A stretch of 64,000 nt of DNA from Synchiropus splendidus (lineage: Eukaryota; Chordata; Actinopteri; Syngnathiformes; Callionymidae), in NCBI RefSeq assembly GCF_027744825.2, contig NC_071334.1, forward strand, positions 61,691,937 to 61,755,936, read 5' to 3'. Below, piece by piece: positions 43,122-58,100 of this stretch (positions are counted from its first letter, which is position 1; each line of letters begins with the position of its first letter). The translations under genes were made by a program, and so were the position numbers. The notes beneath the pieces are model-generated. The model saw only the letters and a program-made list of their open reading frames with translations, had not been told where the DNA came from and made no database searches.

Positions 43122-46100
43122 CTGATGGGGAACACAATGATGGATGTTACTGTCTCCTTGAGAGCGAACGTGGCTGAATTCAGATCAGATGCTCACCCTA
43201 ACTCTTCTCCTGCCTTGATACTTTCGCTGGCAAAGAAGCCAATGTGTGGGAAACGGAGGTCCTGGTGTGTAGTGAAGACCCGACAGGCAAACAGGTTGGG
43301 CTCGCACATGTGGTTGAGGAACCTGCTGATGTTTCCATAGAAACGTGCGTCTATGCAGTACATATCTTGTGGCTGCGGCGAGTGAAAACAAGTTCATCAG
43401 ATCTGGGGAAAGAGATGTGAGGTGGCGCAAGCCAACGGCTTACCTTGTCGTCCAGGCTGAAGAGATAAGCGTCATTTTGTCTCATATCTGCTTCTGCTTC
43501 AGAGATGATCTCGCCGACGTATCTTTGGAAACAAAGACAAGCCATCAGAATATTATGAAGCGTAAGAATAAACTTCTTATTCAAGTGTGTTTTAGCCACA
43601 AGTGTGTTTTCGAGCCTGACTGCATTTTACGCCACTGGACTTCATTCATTCATATATGACAAAGGGCTATGAGCATGAAATAAATGAGTCTCACTCGCAA
43701 ACAAATGTTCCCTTCGGTATGTCTTGAAGCGTCCGGACGCCCCAGCCTTTCTTGGCGGTCCTGAAGAGCTGGAGCCGGGTCCTGGGAAGCCCACAACGTC
43801 ATGTCAGTATATGTCGCAGGAGGATTTCCACCATGGTAAAATGGTAATACCTGAGTCCGTTTTGAACCACCCGGTTCTTGCAGGTCCTCCAACAAGAGCA
43901 TGCGTGGTTACATTCAAATATTAGCGGAGGCTCTTCACGGTGGAATTCAGGTAAGAGACACCCGCTCTGCAGACCCAGCATGAAAGGAAGTTGAAGTCAA
44001 ACGCCTGTGAAACGAATCCAAGTGATTCTCCATCTCTTTTACCTTGTCATACCAGCAGCGCAGACTCAGCTGTCCACACATGCAGGTACTTGTGGAGCAG
44101 TCCTCTTTACACACGCAGTACTGAAGGTCGTGGACGAAGAGAGAGTTGTTAGAGACGTGACACGGAAGAGGAATTCAGTTTTGCATGTCAGACTCGTGAG
44201 TCTCACTGACCTGCAAGTGCGTGATGTTCCTGTCGATGTTCATGGGTGATGTTACACAGTTCTCTGGGATGTACTTGTAATCGTCGGGGCAGGCTTCACC
44301 ATCGACAGAGTTCACACAGGGAATGGGAACTCGTTCTTGCCCCAGAGAAATGTCGCTACGGAGAGACAAACAAAGCGTGTCAGCTGAACCCATTTTCTCT
44401 GATTCCTTTGACAAAACTATTAACTGTACAAGAGTCAAACGTCCACTATTGAGACCGAACACCACAGACCTGTGGAGGGTTTTCTGCTCTCTCTTGGAAC
44501 TCCTGGCGTTCCTCTCTCTTCTGTTGGCCTGCAAGGCGGACCAGACTTTAGAACTGTGGCTGCTGCAGTCGATCGGGGATTCTCCTTCACGATTCTTTGC
44601 GAAGACGTTCGCTCCATGAGACAAGAAGAGCCTGAGAAGGAATATAGAGCCGGGAGTTCTTTCGGTTGAGATGGTCCAGTTTTTAAGTGGACACTAAGCA
44701 AATATTGTTGTTTTTTAAGTAATACATGTACAGATGAATCAAACTTTGTGAAATATGATGCTTTCTCTGTTGACATTCAGGGGGCCGGAGTACATTGCAT
44801 AAAAACTGTCCATGTGAAGAACAGCATTGACACAAGTGAGTATATGGCTCAAGCAGGAGACGAAGGAAATAATAGCTTCCGGTTGATAAAACCTGCATCA
44901 ACCATTACTTCTCGTTCATGCTGAAGGAGTAGTGAGAGAGGGGAACAGCCAAGTCGCGACTCAGCGAGGGGAGTCGCCACGGCCACTGACACAGATGAAT
45001 TCGTGAGAAGTCCACGGCTTGCGATGACGCGACAACACCTCGACCATTTCTTTAACTTACGTGACACATTCTAGACGATTCTCCCTTGCAGCGATGTGCA
45101 GTGGCGAGTCTCCGTGGATGTTCACGACATGGATGTCACAGTGAGCGTTCAGAAGAAGCTTGGCAATCTCCAGGCTGCCCGAGAACGCTGCCCAGTGAAG
45201 GCATATGTTTTGCTCCTGCAACAGGAACCACAACATATTAATTTGTATGATGTGGTTAAGAGGAAGACTGAGATGATATTAAGGGAAGGGAAGCAGACCT
45301 TGTCTCTGATGCTGATGTCAGCTCCCTTCGACAGAAGTAGTTTCACTTGGTCCACATGTTTGTATTCAGTCGCCCAGATCAAGGCTGTCCATCCACCATC
45401 ATCCTTAGGGGGGAATATCGAGGTGAATACCAGGTGCAGACTGGTGAGAGGCTTCATATGTGGGACCAAACATGGGCAATATCCCCCCCCCCCCCTTCCA
45501 ATGCCAAGTAATTAAAGTTGCATGTGCAATAGCTCAGACAAACAGTGTGTGTAGAACGGTACATTAATAAATATACAAACCTGACAATCTATATCGATCA
45601 GTTTAGTTGATAGAAGATATTCAACAATGCTGTAATGACCAGATTTAGCCGCCAGGTGGAGACAAGTGAACCCCTCAATATCCTAAAAGACAAGAAAACC
45701 AATGTTCTTCATTGCTCATCTAAACAGACTTTGGAGCCAGGATCACACTGGGTCAGCCAACAATGTAGTACATTTTTCATCCCAAACTGGCTCACCTTGT
45801 GTTTGACGCTGGCTCCAGCTCGCAGCAGGTACGTGACAGTCTGCATGTGGTTGTTTTCACACGCGTCCATCAGCGGCGTTCGCTGATCTTCGTCACACAT
45901 GTCCAGGTTAGCACCAGCCTGCATTACAGAACAATTGGCTTCAAACGGTTTGCTTTCAAAGGGAACACACTCCGTTGTGACACCAGGCTCTTACTTGCAC
46001 AAGCATGTGGCAGATGTCTTTATAACCTCCTTCGGCGGCTGCATGGAGAGGAGTGCGCTTGCTCTGCGCTTCCATCTTAAAGTTGGGGTCAATACCATCC

Positions 46101-49100
46101 ACTGTGAAAAAAAAAAAAAAAACGTGATTTTCACGTTTAACAAACATGGTAAATGCTGCAGGTGAAGTTGCTTACCAAGCATTAGTAGAACCTTTTTAAG
46201 TTCTCCCTGCTTGGCTGAAAGGTACAGTTGCTTTGGATGGAAACGAAGCTTCTTAGGTCTGAAAGATGAAAAGCAGATATGGTTAAGTCTCGATCATCCA
46301 GTTCATCATCATATATGGGAACTTACTTCTCCGTGTCAAGAGCTACCAAGACACTTTCTAGAGTCTCTTTCGGTGGCCCTGGGGGGACCGGGGTTGATCC
46401 AACACTGGCCAGCAGAGTTGCACTCCTGGAGTCCCCAGGGCCAGCTGCGTGGTCCGGCTCTTGAGACGACTGTCTGGACAGTGAGCTGTCAGCCTTGTCA
46501 CTGGACACACTCACCAGCTGTGTCCTAGATGAGCTGAAGGGTGGGAACACAGGTGAGTGGGCACCTCCCCAGTCAAACTAGCTTTACAACTCAAACACAC
46601 TCTCACCTGTCGGTGGTGGTGTCTGCTCGTCCTTCCGGTGCCACTGACAACGCAGGAGCATGTGGAAGTGGAGGGGGGACAGTGGAAGTGGTGTCTGCCT
46701 TGGCAATAGTCACCTCCTTGGATTTGCTGGCCTCTTCCCCACAATGGGGGCAAAAGGTCTGTCCTTTTAGCACTGAAGCACAAGCAAGGTGAAACCGATG
46801 GGAGATGCTGATGTCTGGTTGACACTCCATGAAGGTCCCCTGCACAGATGTGGAAAGCACTGGTGTAATCACAGCATATCTATGAGCAGCGTTCAAAGGT
46901 AAGTGGGTAACAACACCAGTCACCGGTTGTTTCCAATGTTCAAACCTTAGAGATGAATGAGTACTCACCGCCCTGCAGAAGAAGCCACAGCCTGGACAAC
47001 ACTGGTGTTTCACCATGCCGTTACGATGGTCTTCACACAGCACCAGCAGCTGAACAGAGTTTGACGGCCGCATCATTTCCTGTTTCAAGACCGCACCTTG
47101 GCAACGCGTAAGATGTCCGTCAACGCTTTCTGTGGCCATGCACTTCCTGTCAGCCAAGATAAGAATCTCTCGACTTTTCGGTGTCTCCATACGACAGCTG
47201 CACAGCGGGAGCTCTTGAGCCTCCTCCATGGTTGAACCTGAGGGTTTAAACACAGCAATAACACAAATGGAACATTTTAATCAAAACAAGAGTTTATACC
47301 AGTGATTCTTAACCATAGAGCCGCGAGCGACCCCTAGGGGGAGTTTTTTGTTTTACACATTTGGGCCATGAGGGCCGTCAGACGGCTCAGTTTTAATACA
47401 TTAGCCACATATGGTGGCAGTAGTTTGTCACTGAATTGACTTGACAGCTGCAAATCTGTGACAGTTAACAACATTGGAGAAGTTCTTGAAAAGAAAAAAT
47501 GATGAAGAAAGTGAGGGCGCCCCCCCAACAGTAAAAACTGTTCATGAAAGCAACAGCTGAAGCAGTTTTAAAATTTATTAGTTAGCACTATATGGTGATA
47601 TGGTCAATTACACTTACTTACTTATATCTTATACGGACTTTAAATAAAACACATTCTTCCTGTTATGATATTTAGACATGGATTGATTATATTTATTTTA
47701 GTCAGAATTTTATTAAGTTTTTCCAATTGTCTCAACAGTGTATTTTTTTCTTTTTTTTTTTCCTTAGTAAATTTGATGACTTGCACCTGGTTCTGCTACT
47801 GGATGGACTTTTCAATGACAAATGCTCTGATCACATGTCATTTCACAAGGTTTTGGGTTTTTTTACATGTAAGTTGATTAAATATGGTTTTTGGACACAA
47901 ATGAAATGAAGAGTAATGAATCAGTTCTATTACTTGAATGGGGCTCGGGCCCATTTGTTCTGGGAAAGGTGGGCCGCGAGATCAAAAAGGTTAAGAAGCC
48001 CAGGTTTATAATGTATCAGTGACCCTATGATCATCCCATCATTCCTCACGCCTGGCACCTGTAATGCTACTGTAGCCACCTCACCCTCAACCATGCCAGC
48101 CCCTTCCACGTTACCACGCATACATGTAATCCACCAAGGCTGATTTGCTGAAACTGTGACTGAAATCTTCCTCTTCCAGCTTTTAAAAGTCAGAAAAAAC
48201 TTGTGGATTATTATTACCATGTGCGATAATTTATAATCACATTTTTGATCATTTAATTTTTATTTAATGTCATCTTCTGTAAAAAAAAAAAAAAACGTAT
48301 TTTAGTGTATTTTCCGCACAGAGGTCATTCCACAAACAGGAAAAAAAAATGATTTTAGTTGGAATTTGTTACAACAATCTCACCTTGGTCCTGTGTGGGG
48401 ACATCAGGAATGCTGGGTTCACTGACTTTGTCAGACACTGGAGTGAGGATCTGAGTGAATTCCTTCCTATCTTCTGATGGAGCTGCTGTAGCCTGGGGCT
48501 CAACCAACAACTCTCCTTCTGTGCGACACAAAATGTTTAGAAAATGGAAGGCATTTGTGACCTAGACTTTTATACTGTACAGTTCTATTTTATTCTGCAA
48601 TTCTTCAAAAGTTCTGACACGACAATACTCGTACCTTTGTCCTTTAGCCTCCTCTTCTTCTTCCTAGATGGCTTGAGCCAGGCACCGTCTGTTTTTAACT
48701 TCTTTTTCAACTTCTTCTTCAGACTAGACTCTGTGCTCTACAAGAAACAAGATAGTGTCGTAGTGTTACTTTGAGGCAACCATCTTACACCTAAGTCTGC
48801 TATACTATTGCAACTATTTCCTAGATAAAAAGGTTGTCATTACATGTTATTAGTGACACTATGAAATATTTATCTTCATTTCCTAGTGATTGGCCACAAA
48901 TGTTATTGTCATCTCGAGAGTCATGCAAATTCTCTGTGACTTGCTGAGCACCAAAAAGCCAATGAATATTCATCTTATCTCTTACTTTCATTTAAGCCTG
49001 ATGGGACAACAAACAAACACTGTTGTTTCTCTCCTCTCTGTCCACTACGTGTAAAGTAAGAGCTGTTAGCTTACATTTCCATCAAACCAGGTTTGTTTCA

Positions 49101-52100
49101 CTGCGTTGCTCTGGATAGTTTCCAGTATTGGACTCACCAGATCAGACTCTGTGCCCTCCTCTTCCCCTTCTTCCCCAGATTCTTCTGAATACTGATCCTC
49201 TCCCATCTTAACCAAAACAAAACATAATCAACCTTTGGAAAAATGTCATAGGCAGAGTTGCACGATTTTTTTTTTTTTTGGAATGAGGGTTGGAGTGTCA
49301 TCATTAATGCAAGACTCAGGAGGGGAGGAAGTGAGATAAGAATCATCTGACAACCTCGGACGTTTCTTCTTGGACAGTGGCCGCTTCCTCCTCAGCAGAA
49401 TGATGTTGCTGATCCTCTTCAGAATCTTCCTCTTCTGATTCCTCATCCTCAAAGGCATGTTCCAGTCTCTCTCCATTTATGTTGGATTCCTCTTTCTTCT
49501 AAAACAGAGGCAGAAGAGTCATTCAGGAGTTTCTTAGGTCAATAGTTCATCAGTTCTGATGGGTTTAGCACCTTGTGTAGCTGTAATGTACTCACTTCCT
49601 GGACAGAATGCTTTGCATAAAAAGAACCATACATGTTTACAAGAGTTTTGCTTCATAAGTCTGTGATGTCAATTGTAGTTTTCAAAAGGCATGTTTTGGG
49701 CAAAGAGACTATAAGAAGCAACTAAGCTTCTACAAACTAACCTCTGGGCTTTTAGACGTCTGCTGTAGATCCTTGAACATCTCCAACACGGTTCTTTGTC
49801 TCAGGACTTTGGATTTCTTCTTGGGAACCAGACTGTATGTGCCCATTTTCCTTTTTTTCTTACGGGACCATCCAGCAGGAAAGGAACCTAAAAAGGTCAA
49901 ACCAGGGATTGTGACGGTGATCGAGATACGCGTTCATATACTGCATGGTATGTGCATGGTATGTGGCAGACCTTGTTGCAGCTTTGGTGAGGCGGCAACT
50001 GGAGCAGCTGAAGCAGAAGGTACCGTCTCTGGTGAGATTGGTGCGTTTGTTTGTGCTAACGCTGGTGTATCTGGAGGATTCTGAGGTAGGTGGTTTCCAT
50101 CGAAAGACTCCTGCGAGGATTGCTGCGTGTCAGGTGGACCAGAGCAGTCTGTTTTAACATTCTGGGCCTCCCTTAATTCTTTCTTCAGGAGCTGTAGGCA
50201 CAATCAGACATTCATTTTGGTCATTCATCACAGCTTGCATAGCATCAAAACAGACGAAGATTAGAATACATTAGATTAGATGTCCTTTATTTGTCCCACA
50301 GCGGGAAAATTCAACGCGCAAGTGTAAGTTGTAACTCAATGACGAGAAGCAATGAAACGTAAAAACAACAAAATCATAAGTTGGGCAGTGTGCTGCAGTG
50401 GGCAACTTCATTTGGAAGTCCGGCCCACACAGTAAAATTATAAAACTGATCATTTCAAAATATAAAAAGAACCCCGTATTGAATGGGGATGCGCCGATCG
50501 ATCGGTCACCGATCGTGATCGGCCGATTACAGTGTGACCGGTGAATGCCGATCACTACCTGTCAGTGCCGATCACAACAACCAATCATGTGTGACAGCTC
50601 CTGCCTACTCACCGCTCACTTAGCAGCAGCAGTCTGCCAAGAAGATTCTTTCAATCTGTCATTTAAAGTTTGTATCCCGCAGCACATGCACGGGAAAATG
50701 TTGTACAGGGAAGTGCGTTAAAATTGAATATGCCATTTAAAACTCCAGCACTTGACGGAGCACAGAGTTTTTGAAAGTCAGACTGCTGGTTCCTCAGCAG
50801 CTGGCTGTTAGAGACACTTAGCAACACCCGCCGGTCCGAGACTGACATTTGGAACGCTGAGATAATTGCCCAAGAAATAATCTGTATTTTCACAGAGCTG
50901 GATGACCAGCCTTTCTCAGGTGTCGTTTATGCAGAGACAGAAACAACTGGATCCGTCGCCATTTTGGAGTCAGGTGCAGCGTTCGCCAGCCACCTGAATC
51001 TGAAACTTCTGAGTGGAAACTTTCATAAATCCAGTGCTCTCTGTCTCAGAGTCCCGCTACAAGCCAATGGGTAAATATTTCACAGACATAGCAAAGACTC
51101 AAGAGACTCACTAAACATGTCACATCAAATTAAATGTTTTTCAGTTGTCCTTTTGACAGAGTTGCTACATTCTGCAAAGTTTTTTTTTGCCTTCTGGAAG
51201 AGGTATATTAAAACATGTCTGAATTCAAATGTTTTAATATCATGAACACCGAAGGTCTCATCATTTTAATTTCAAATTCACTGCCAATCCACGTGATCGG
51301 TATCAGTCATCGGCAGCAAAAACCCTGATCAGAGCATCCTTAGTATTAAAGCAAAGAGGACAGTTTTACTCCACTCAAGTCACGGGAGGCGGCTGGATTG
51401 CAAGATACTGGTCGCATTTAAAGAGACCAGTTATGCAGGACGAGATCGCACAGTAAATCAGAGATCACTTGACCCACATATATTTAAGCTCACCATACTA
51501 TTGAGGTCACCATTTGTTGCAGACTTGAATGAGCGAATGAATGGTTGTCTGCAGCAGCTGCGTGTGTGTGTGTTGAGGGAAGTGCTTCATTGAGCGATCG
51601 ATTATTAATCATAAAAAATACATGACACAAGTTTAGTTAATGATATAGTCATTGCGATCCATGAATCATCAAATAAAATCATCACTGAGTTGCTGCAACT
51701 ATGGATGTCATTGTTCTCTTGAATTAAACATGCTTAAAACTACGTTCAGAAACTTAAAATCCTCCTGAAGCTCCTCATGCTGTTTTGTCTGGTTCTGTGT
51801 TTCTCTCGCAGCGGTGATGGAGCGGGTCATAAATCACCTCAATTGTTGAGAGTTTGTCTTGAAAGTACAATTGCAACTACACAGCAGAGCAGTAGCCTAT
51901 GCTGTGATTTCCCTTTTCCTCTCACAGTAAAATGTGTCATCTGTGTTTATTGTGAAAAGTTCCCTGATTCACTTTTCACAGATTGATATCCTGTCTGTTA
52001 ATTCTCTCCACTCGGGTTTGGGGTTTTGGGGTGCAACCACGGTACAGTAGCGGAGCCAACATTTGGTAAAAAATTTAAATGAATAACTCTTTGTTTTTTA

Positions 52101-55100
52101 TTTTGTATGAAGTCATTTTTCACCATTTACTAAAAGCATGACCAGCATTGAGAGAAGGTTTATACTTATACGCTGGTCAATGCCCAGAGCAAAGGAATCG
52201 GTATCGGGACCATAAAAGACAGATCGGATCGATTAGTTCGTTCTGTTATTTGTGGAAAAATCCTAAAGAAACATCATAATGACTTAAGTCCATAGCTCAC
52301 GGAAATCGAGTTGCGCATTCCGACCGGACACATTAAGACAGACCGTGTCAGGACAGCTTGGATTGGAAGTAGATTAACTTCTCATGATAAAAAATGAAAA
52401 ACAAGCATTTTTACTGTTACCAATTCAGTAAATTACTTCTTAATTGGCTGTGTTCCGTTATTGTTTTTTTGTTTTGGGGGAGGAGGACCCCAAAGGCGGA
52501 GCCTGGCAGAAACGCTAAAATCAAATAGAATCAACAGTGCATAGAAGAAAGTGTTTTGAAGTGATGGAAAACAAGTTTGTACTGATGTAGGCATGAAAGG
52601 GTAAGGCGACACTACGAGTTCACTGTGCAATCTGTGGAATGGATTTCCTGTACATTGCTGAGAGATATGAGAGACATGTGACATGCCTCAGTTAGGAAAT
52701 CCATGCCACAGTTTGTCACCTTTTAGAATGCAAGCGTTTAGCAGAAAAAAAACTGCAGCGTAACCTTGCCTTACAAGCATATATATAAAGATATATGTAT
52801 ATGCTGAGGGCAGGGTTTGCTCGTCCTGTTTCAAAATTCTAGCTAAAAGCCTCCTTCACTCAGGCAATTTCACTCTTCTGTTGCTGTGTTGCCTTGATTT
52901 TTTAAAATTAGAATATGGTGACTAGTAGTTTACATAGTCGGTGACTAGCTGACTATCAAACTAGTCGTGGATTTCTCAATAAGCCTGTGTGTCAGGTGAA
53001 CGGTGGAACATGAAGAAATAGCAGATCACAAAGTCCACTTACTGCTTGAATGACTTTAAAGTTACATTTGAAGGAGTTTAAAATGTGTGGCTGTAGTTGA
53101 TGTACTGTACTGTGTGATACAGCATTGAAGAACACTTAGTTGTTAGCATTCTCATCTCAATATATTCAAGTTAATATCTGTTTAATTTGTATTCAGCAGT
53201 AGTAGACAGGCAGTGGCAGGAGTATATAGAAAGAGCTTGGAGTGAACAGACACAATGTGTTTTTCGTTCACTGATTGACACTTCTACCTGAAAACGTTGG
53301 TTTTGTTTCCACATATTTTTGCAGATCACTGTTTTGCTTAGGTCCTTGATATTTATGCAAAACTCTCAGGACAGTTGTTGACCCATATATGTACTGAAAT
53401 GAAATTAATAAAATTTAACATAACAAACTTAAAGGAAATAATTAATTGCATTTTTGGTGGCTACGCCTGTGAAATTGTATAAAGGGCCATTAAAAACTAA
53501 TTTATGGGCTCAAATCTTAGGACCATCAACAACATGAATATAGAGTAATAAAGTCTTAACCTTTGATTCATCGTAGTGACCAGCATTTGTCCAAACAAAT
53601 GCGACCACACACATCAGAACAATAACAACTTAGTCCAGCAACAACCGTATTACAGTACAGAATTAAAGAAAACACATTTTCCTGTTGCTTACTTTGCTGG
53701 GTTGTGGTGAACTAGTATCACAATCTGACTGTTGAAAATTGACATTACCATTAGTTGCATCACCATTATGGACCCCATTATGTAATTGAAAGAAATATTG
53801 GTCTAAATGAAATGAGCACATGAGCATCTTTAAGATGAATTGCGAACAAACATTACACCACACAAATCGTCTCCAACCACAGAGGTGGAGCCAGATTATT
53901 ATTCACTACTGTACCTTCTGTGCTGGACTGACAGCGGGCCGAGACATAGTCTTTCGGGCTCTGTGCACTGTGGCCGGTATCGGAGCAAGAGACGGGGATG
54001 GCCCATTTTTAGAATCTGGAAATCCTTCTGATAGAATCCCAGTTTCAGGGTCAGTCCGTGAGCCATCCTGTGTATCAGCGGGTAATGCCTTTAAGTGGGG
54101 TTTGGCTTTGTCTTTCCCAGTAGGGGAGCCGGAAGGCATCCAGTTAGTCCTGTGAGGGGACACTGCCAAAGATGGCGTGGTTGACACGCCGCCTTCCTGC
54201 TGGGGCTTGATGAGAATAAATCCATTGCTCCCAGTTACCGAACCGTGTGGGGTGTCTATTTCTGAAGTTCCATTTTCATTAACCAAAAGCAAAGTCTTGG
54301 TGTTGTCCGTGTTGGAGCCAAGGATTGGGCTCCTGCTTCTTGTGTCAACAGATTCACTGCCGTTCAACATCGTCACCACAACTGGTGAAGATGCGTGCCT
54401 TGCTGTTGCCTCATCATCTACAAGAGAAGACAAAATAGACATGGTGACCTTTATTTAACCATGTTAGCAATGCTGGATACATCATCTGGTTGGCAAAATT
54501 ACCTGATTCTCCATTTCCTGTTGCTTCAAGTCCTTCTTTTATTGTAGACGCACCTTTGTGAATGCTGCCCTTGGCAAGACCAGCGGGCTGGAAAAGGAAT
54601 AGACAGGGTTGGGTCTGAATCCAACAACTTACACAGCTTTGATCATGAAAAGGGTCTAGTATAGTTTTCATGAAACCAAGATAATAAGCGGCTGATGACA
54701 AACATCCAGCAGAACAAATGTATTGTTCGTCTTTGTCTGGGTAAATATTGTAGAGCTGCTTCAACACAAGGAATTGAGGAAAAGGCTGAAAGTGCAGACT
54801 GAAGGATGAGAATTTCTAAATGCATTACAATGATGAGTGCCGAGTGCTGGATGGAAAGCTCACTGCTCTGGATCAGTTGCGACCTGCTGCTCTTTCATTG
54901 TCTGTCTTTTCCCTTGCAACACATTCAGCCAACCAGCAGCGACGCTTCAAAAGAAATCCTAAGCACCTACAGCATGTAAAGACAGCTCACTCTGGGAAAC
55001 AGTGATGAAGATACATGGAACTACTTAATTCCTTCATTAGGTGAAAATCACACCCTCAATCACACCCTAGTAAATGTCTGCAACATCATAACCGCTTGAG

Positions 55101-58100
55101 CGTTTTTAACAGTCCTTATAAAGCATTTGCTCTCTATCCACCAAACAACACTGTCCCCATCAAACAGCTGGGTCAATGACCTCCGTGTGCTGTCGAGGAG
55201 AATGTAGGCAAGGACTCTCGCGGCCTCAAGAAATCATGAGAAACAATCTGAGAAGGCTGCTGCCTCCAGTCGATTCTGTAGTCATAGTCGAAAACAACCA
55301 CACCGAACATTACAAGCCAATGACATTGTTACACCCAAACAATGCCCAAAGACACCAGCTTGAATTAAGAGATTTTTTGTTCTTATTCCAAAGGTCAGGA
55401 CAGAAATCTGCTTGGGGTTTCCCAAGGAAGATCAAGTCTGAGAGAATGCCATGGACTCCCAGATTTTGAAGAATTCCAGGAACTGACACAGGGCTTTGGG
55501 AAAGGCTATAGATTGATAACTATTGAGTACAATAAGACACAATAAAAAAATAAAAATCTTAGGCCTACTAGCGGCGGAAAGTGGTACTGCACTCTAGGCA
55601 AAAGGGAGAGGGGGAGGGAGACAGAGAAGGCTGTCTGCAGAGCTCCGCCATTTCACAACCAGATTGTTTACTGACAACGTTGTATTTGCAGCAGAGTTCC
55701 ACTAGAGGGAGAATATTGGGATCTGGTGGTCTTCTGATTGGGATATGGGAACATTCTTTCAAGAATACAAATGGGTTGGTTAGGCACCCTCATCGGTACA
55801 TGAAGGAAATAGCACCCATCCTGACAATGGACATAAATAGCTAATGATCTTAATAGAACAAGTCAGGGCAGTCACCACATGACATTTCTGCTGCTGATGG
55901 CAGCAAAAAAATGGACAGATTAGATGAAATACGAGTGACAATGAAAACCTGGTGCGTAGTCCACCATAGGTAATGAATTGCAGCTGCATCAGATACACAC
56001 AGATGACGGAAAGACAGGATGAGTAGCACTCCTGATCTCACCCAGCTGCGAGTCTTTGAATTTCTGGAATTACTCACTGTTCATTGGTTGACCTCAATTG
56101 AAAAGACAAATGTTTTATCTCAAATGAAAACAGCTAAACATAGACACAGTTTCATTCAAACAAAAGTAATAAACTATATTTAGTAACAACGCAGTGGAGA
56201 TAACCACCACCAAAGTACTCTGACTACCTGATTTCACCAATAATCTGAAGGACTCCCTTGAGTTGGTTTCTTCTTTTTTTTCTTTTACATAGATCAAGTT
56301 CACAAACCATATCTTCTCTCCAATGATACACACAGAGAAACATCAAAGAAGAAGTTTATGTCCTGCTCATAAAGCACATCAACCACATTTCTATACGAAC
56401 GCTTTACTGGTTTTGAGATTGAGTTGTATATGACACAGGAATCAGGTGCTAGCATTTTTTTAAACCCAAATGACAAGCCAAAACTCCTGCCAACAAATCG
56501 TCTGCACCACGTCAAAATGATTATCATGGAACAGAGCCCTGCAGCATGCATCTTCATCCATTTGAAAGCCTCCAGAGCAGAAGACGAGAAAACCAACGTG
56601 CTGTCTCTCCCGTGTTCCTCTAGGAAGCGTACCTGCTTTCTTCTCAGGCTTTCATTGGGTAGAGGAGTGAGAGAGGCCGGATAAATGAAAGAGCCGAAGA
56701 GGGTGGGAGGGATGTACGGCCGGGGGAAAGAGATTGAAGACACAAGGCTAAGGGAATGTGCCGAACAGATTGTTCCTCTATGCTTTCTTCCAATGCACGT
56801 TCACTCCAATGGTCATGTGACCTGGTAGCTCCCTCTGTTGGCGATTTCCACATAACATACAGTGACTTCATTCCTACCCCCTTTTGGTTGCAAGAACCAT
56901 CTGTAGGAGGCATTTGTTAATCACCTTGCGGTACCATCTTACTTCCATTTCACCTCAATGTGGATCTGAAAAGTAAATAAAGATGGCACCAAGAAAGGGA
57001 CACTGTAACGTCAGTCTCTCAGACTACCTCCCGTATCTTGCATACATTAGAGTTCAGGTCACATCACATCAGCAGGTTGCAGACAGACCACTTTATGAGA
57101 AGAAAAGGTGTTGGATAAGGAACAATATCTATCAACTACTAAATGAACAAAGCATTTCCACTCACTGAGTTCTCATAATACCCCTGGCAAGACAGTTAGC
57201 TTGGCCACCCGTTTTGAATTGCATCAGTCAACTAGCATCAAAATCAAATCTGATAAAATGGACCATAATGTTTGAAACAGCAGAAGTTTGTATTCAATGT
57301 TATTTCAATGGTACCAATTGTTTGCGCAAAACACAGTGAGAACTGGAGCTCTGAAACAATCATTTAAAAGTATACCTAAACACAGAGGTCAAAGTCCCAG
57401 GGTTTCTGGTGTCATCCTTGCTCAAGCATTTATCTGCCTGTTTTAAGTGACCACACTTGATTTGAAGTCACTAACCAGGATGTATACAACTCAACATTCT
57501 TCGATTAAGATTTAAGATTTCCACAGCGTGACAGTACGACCGAAAACCTGTTCCAGAAACAAATATCTTTATAATTCTCACTTTTGTAGATCTAAGGCTT
57601 TGAAGTGAGTTTGTGGACACATTAAAAGTTTCCCTCCAAAACTGGCACACACCATCAGGCCTGTGTTTTTGAAGAGGGGATACTACAACTTCTTGCTGCC
57701 ACTCCTTTGGCACTGTGCAATGCATAAGAGACCCATCAGTCAATCCAACTATGACTTCTTCAAACCCCACCCAATTGCCACTTCGCAGTGCGACACCTGA
57801 GGCTTTATCATCCTCATTACCAGTCTACACACTGAACTTCCCCATGAGTCACTTTGCACAGCATGTCCAAAAAGGCTACCTAAGCCTCATCACTTATCCA
57901 TTTTGTAGAAACAACAGCTTACAACGTGGCCTTTAATAAAACCATCGGTTTGAGAAATGGCTCATATGAAAGCTAAAACCCTCCCAAACTATGATAAATA
58001 TGCTAAAATAAATTTGCTCCACTGAAGAAAGATTGATCATTGAATGAACACAGAAAGGCCAGATTTTGGCAAGACACAATTTGTCACCTACAGAGAGTGA

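Noticed and set aside
46603..47253. 216-codon minus-strand frame as one exon
   Set aside because: It is two ehmt1 exons (10 and 11) plus an intron that happens to stay open; splice sites and the human protein show the intron.
57471..57770. 99-codon minus frame with [14 protein letters not shown], recalling LINE reverse transcriptase
   Set aside because: The likeness is limited to a few residues and the rest does not follow any LINE I know; too weak to call.
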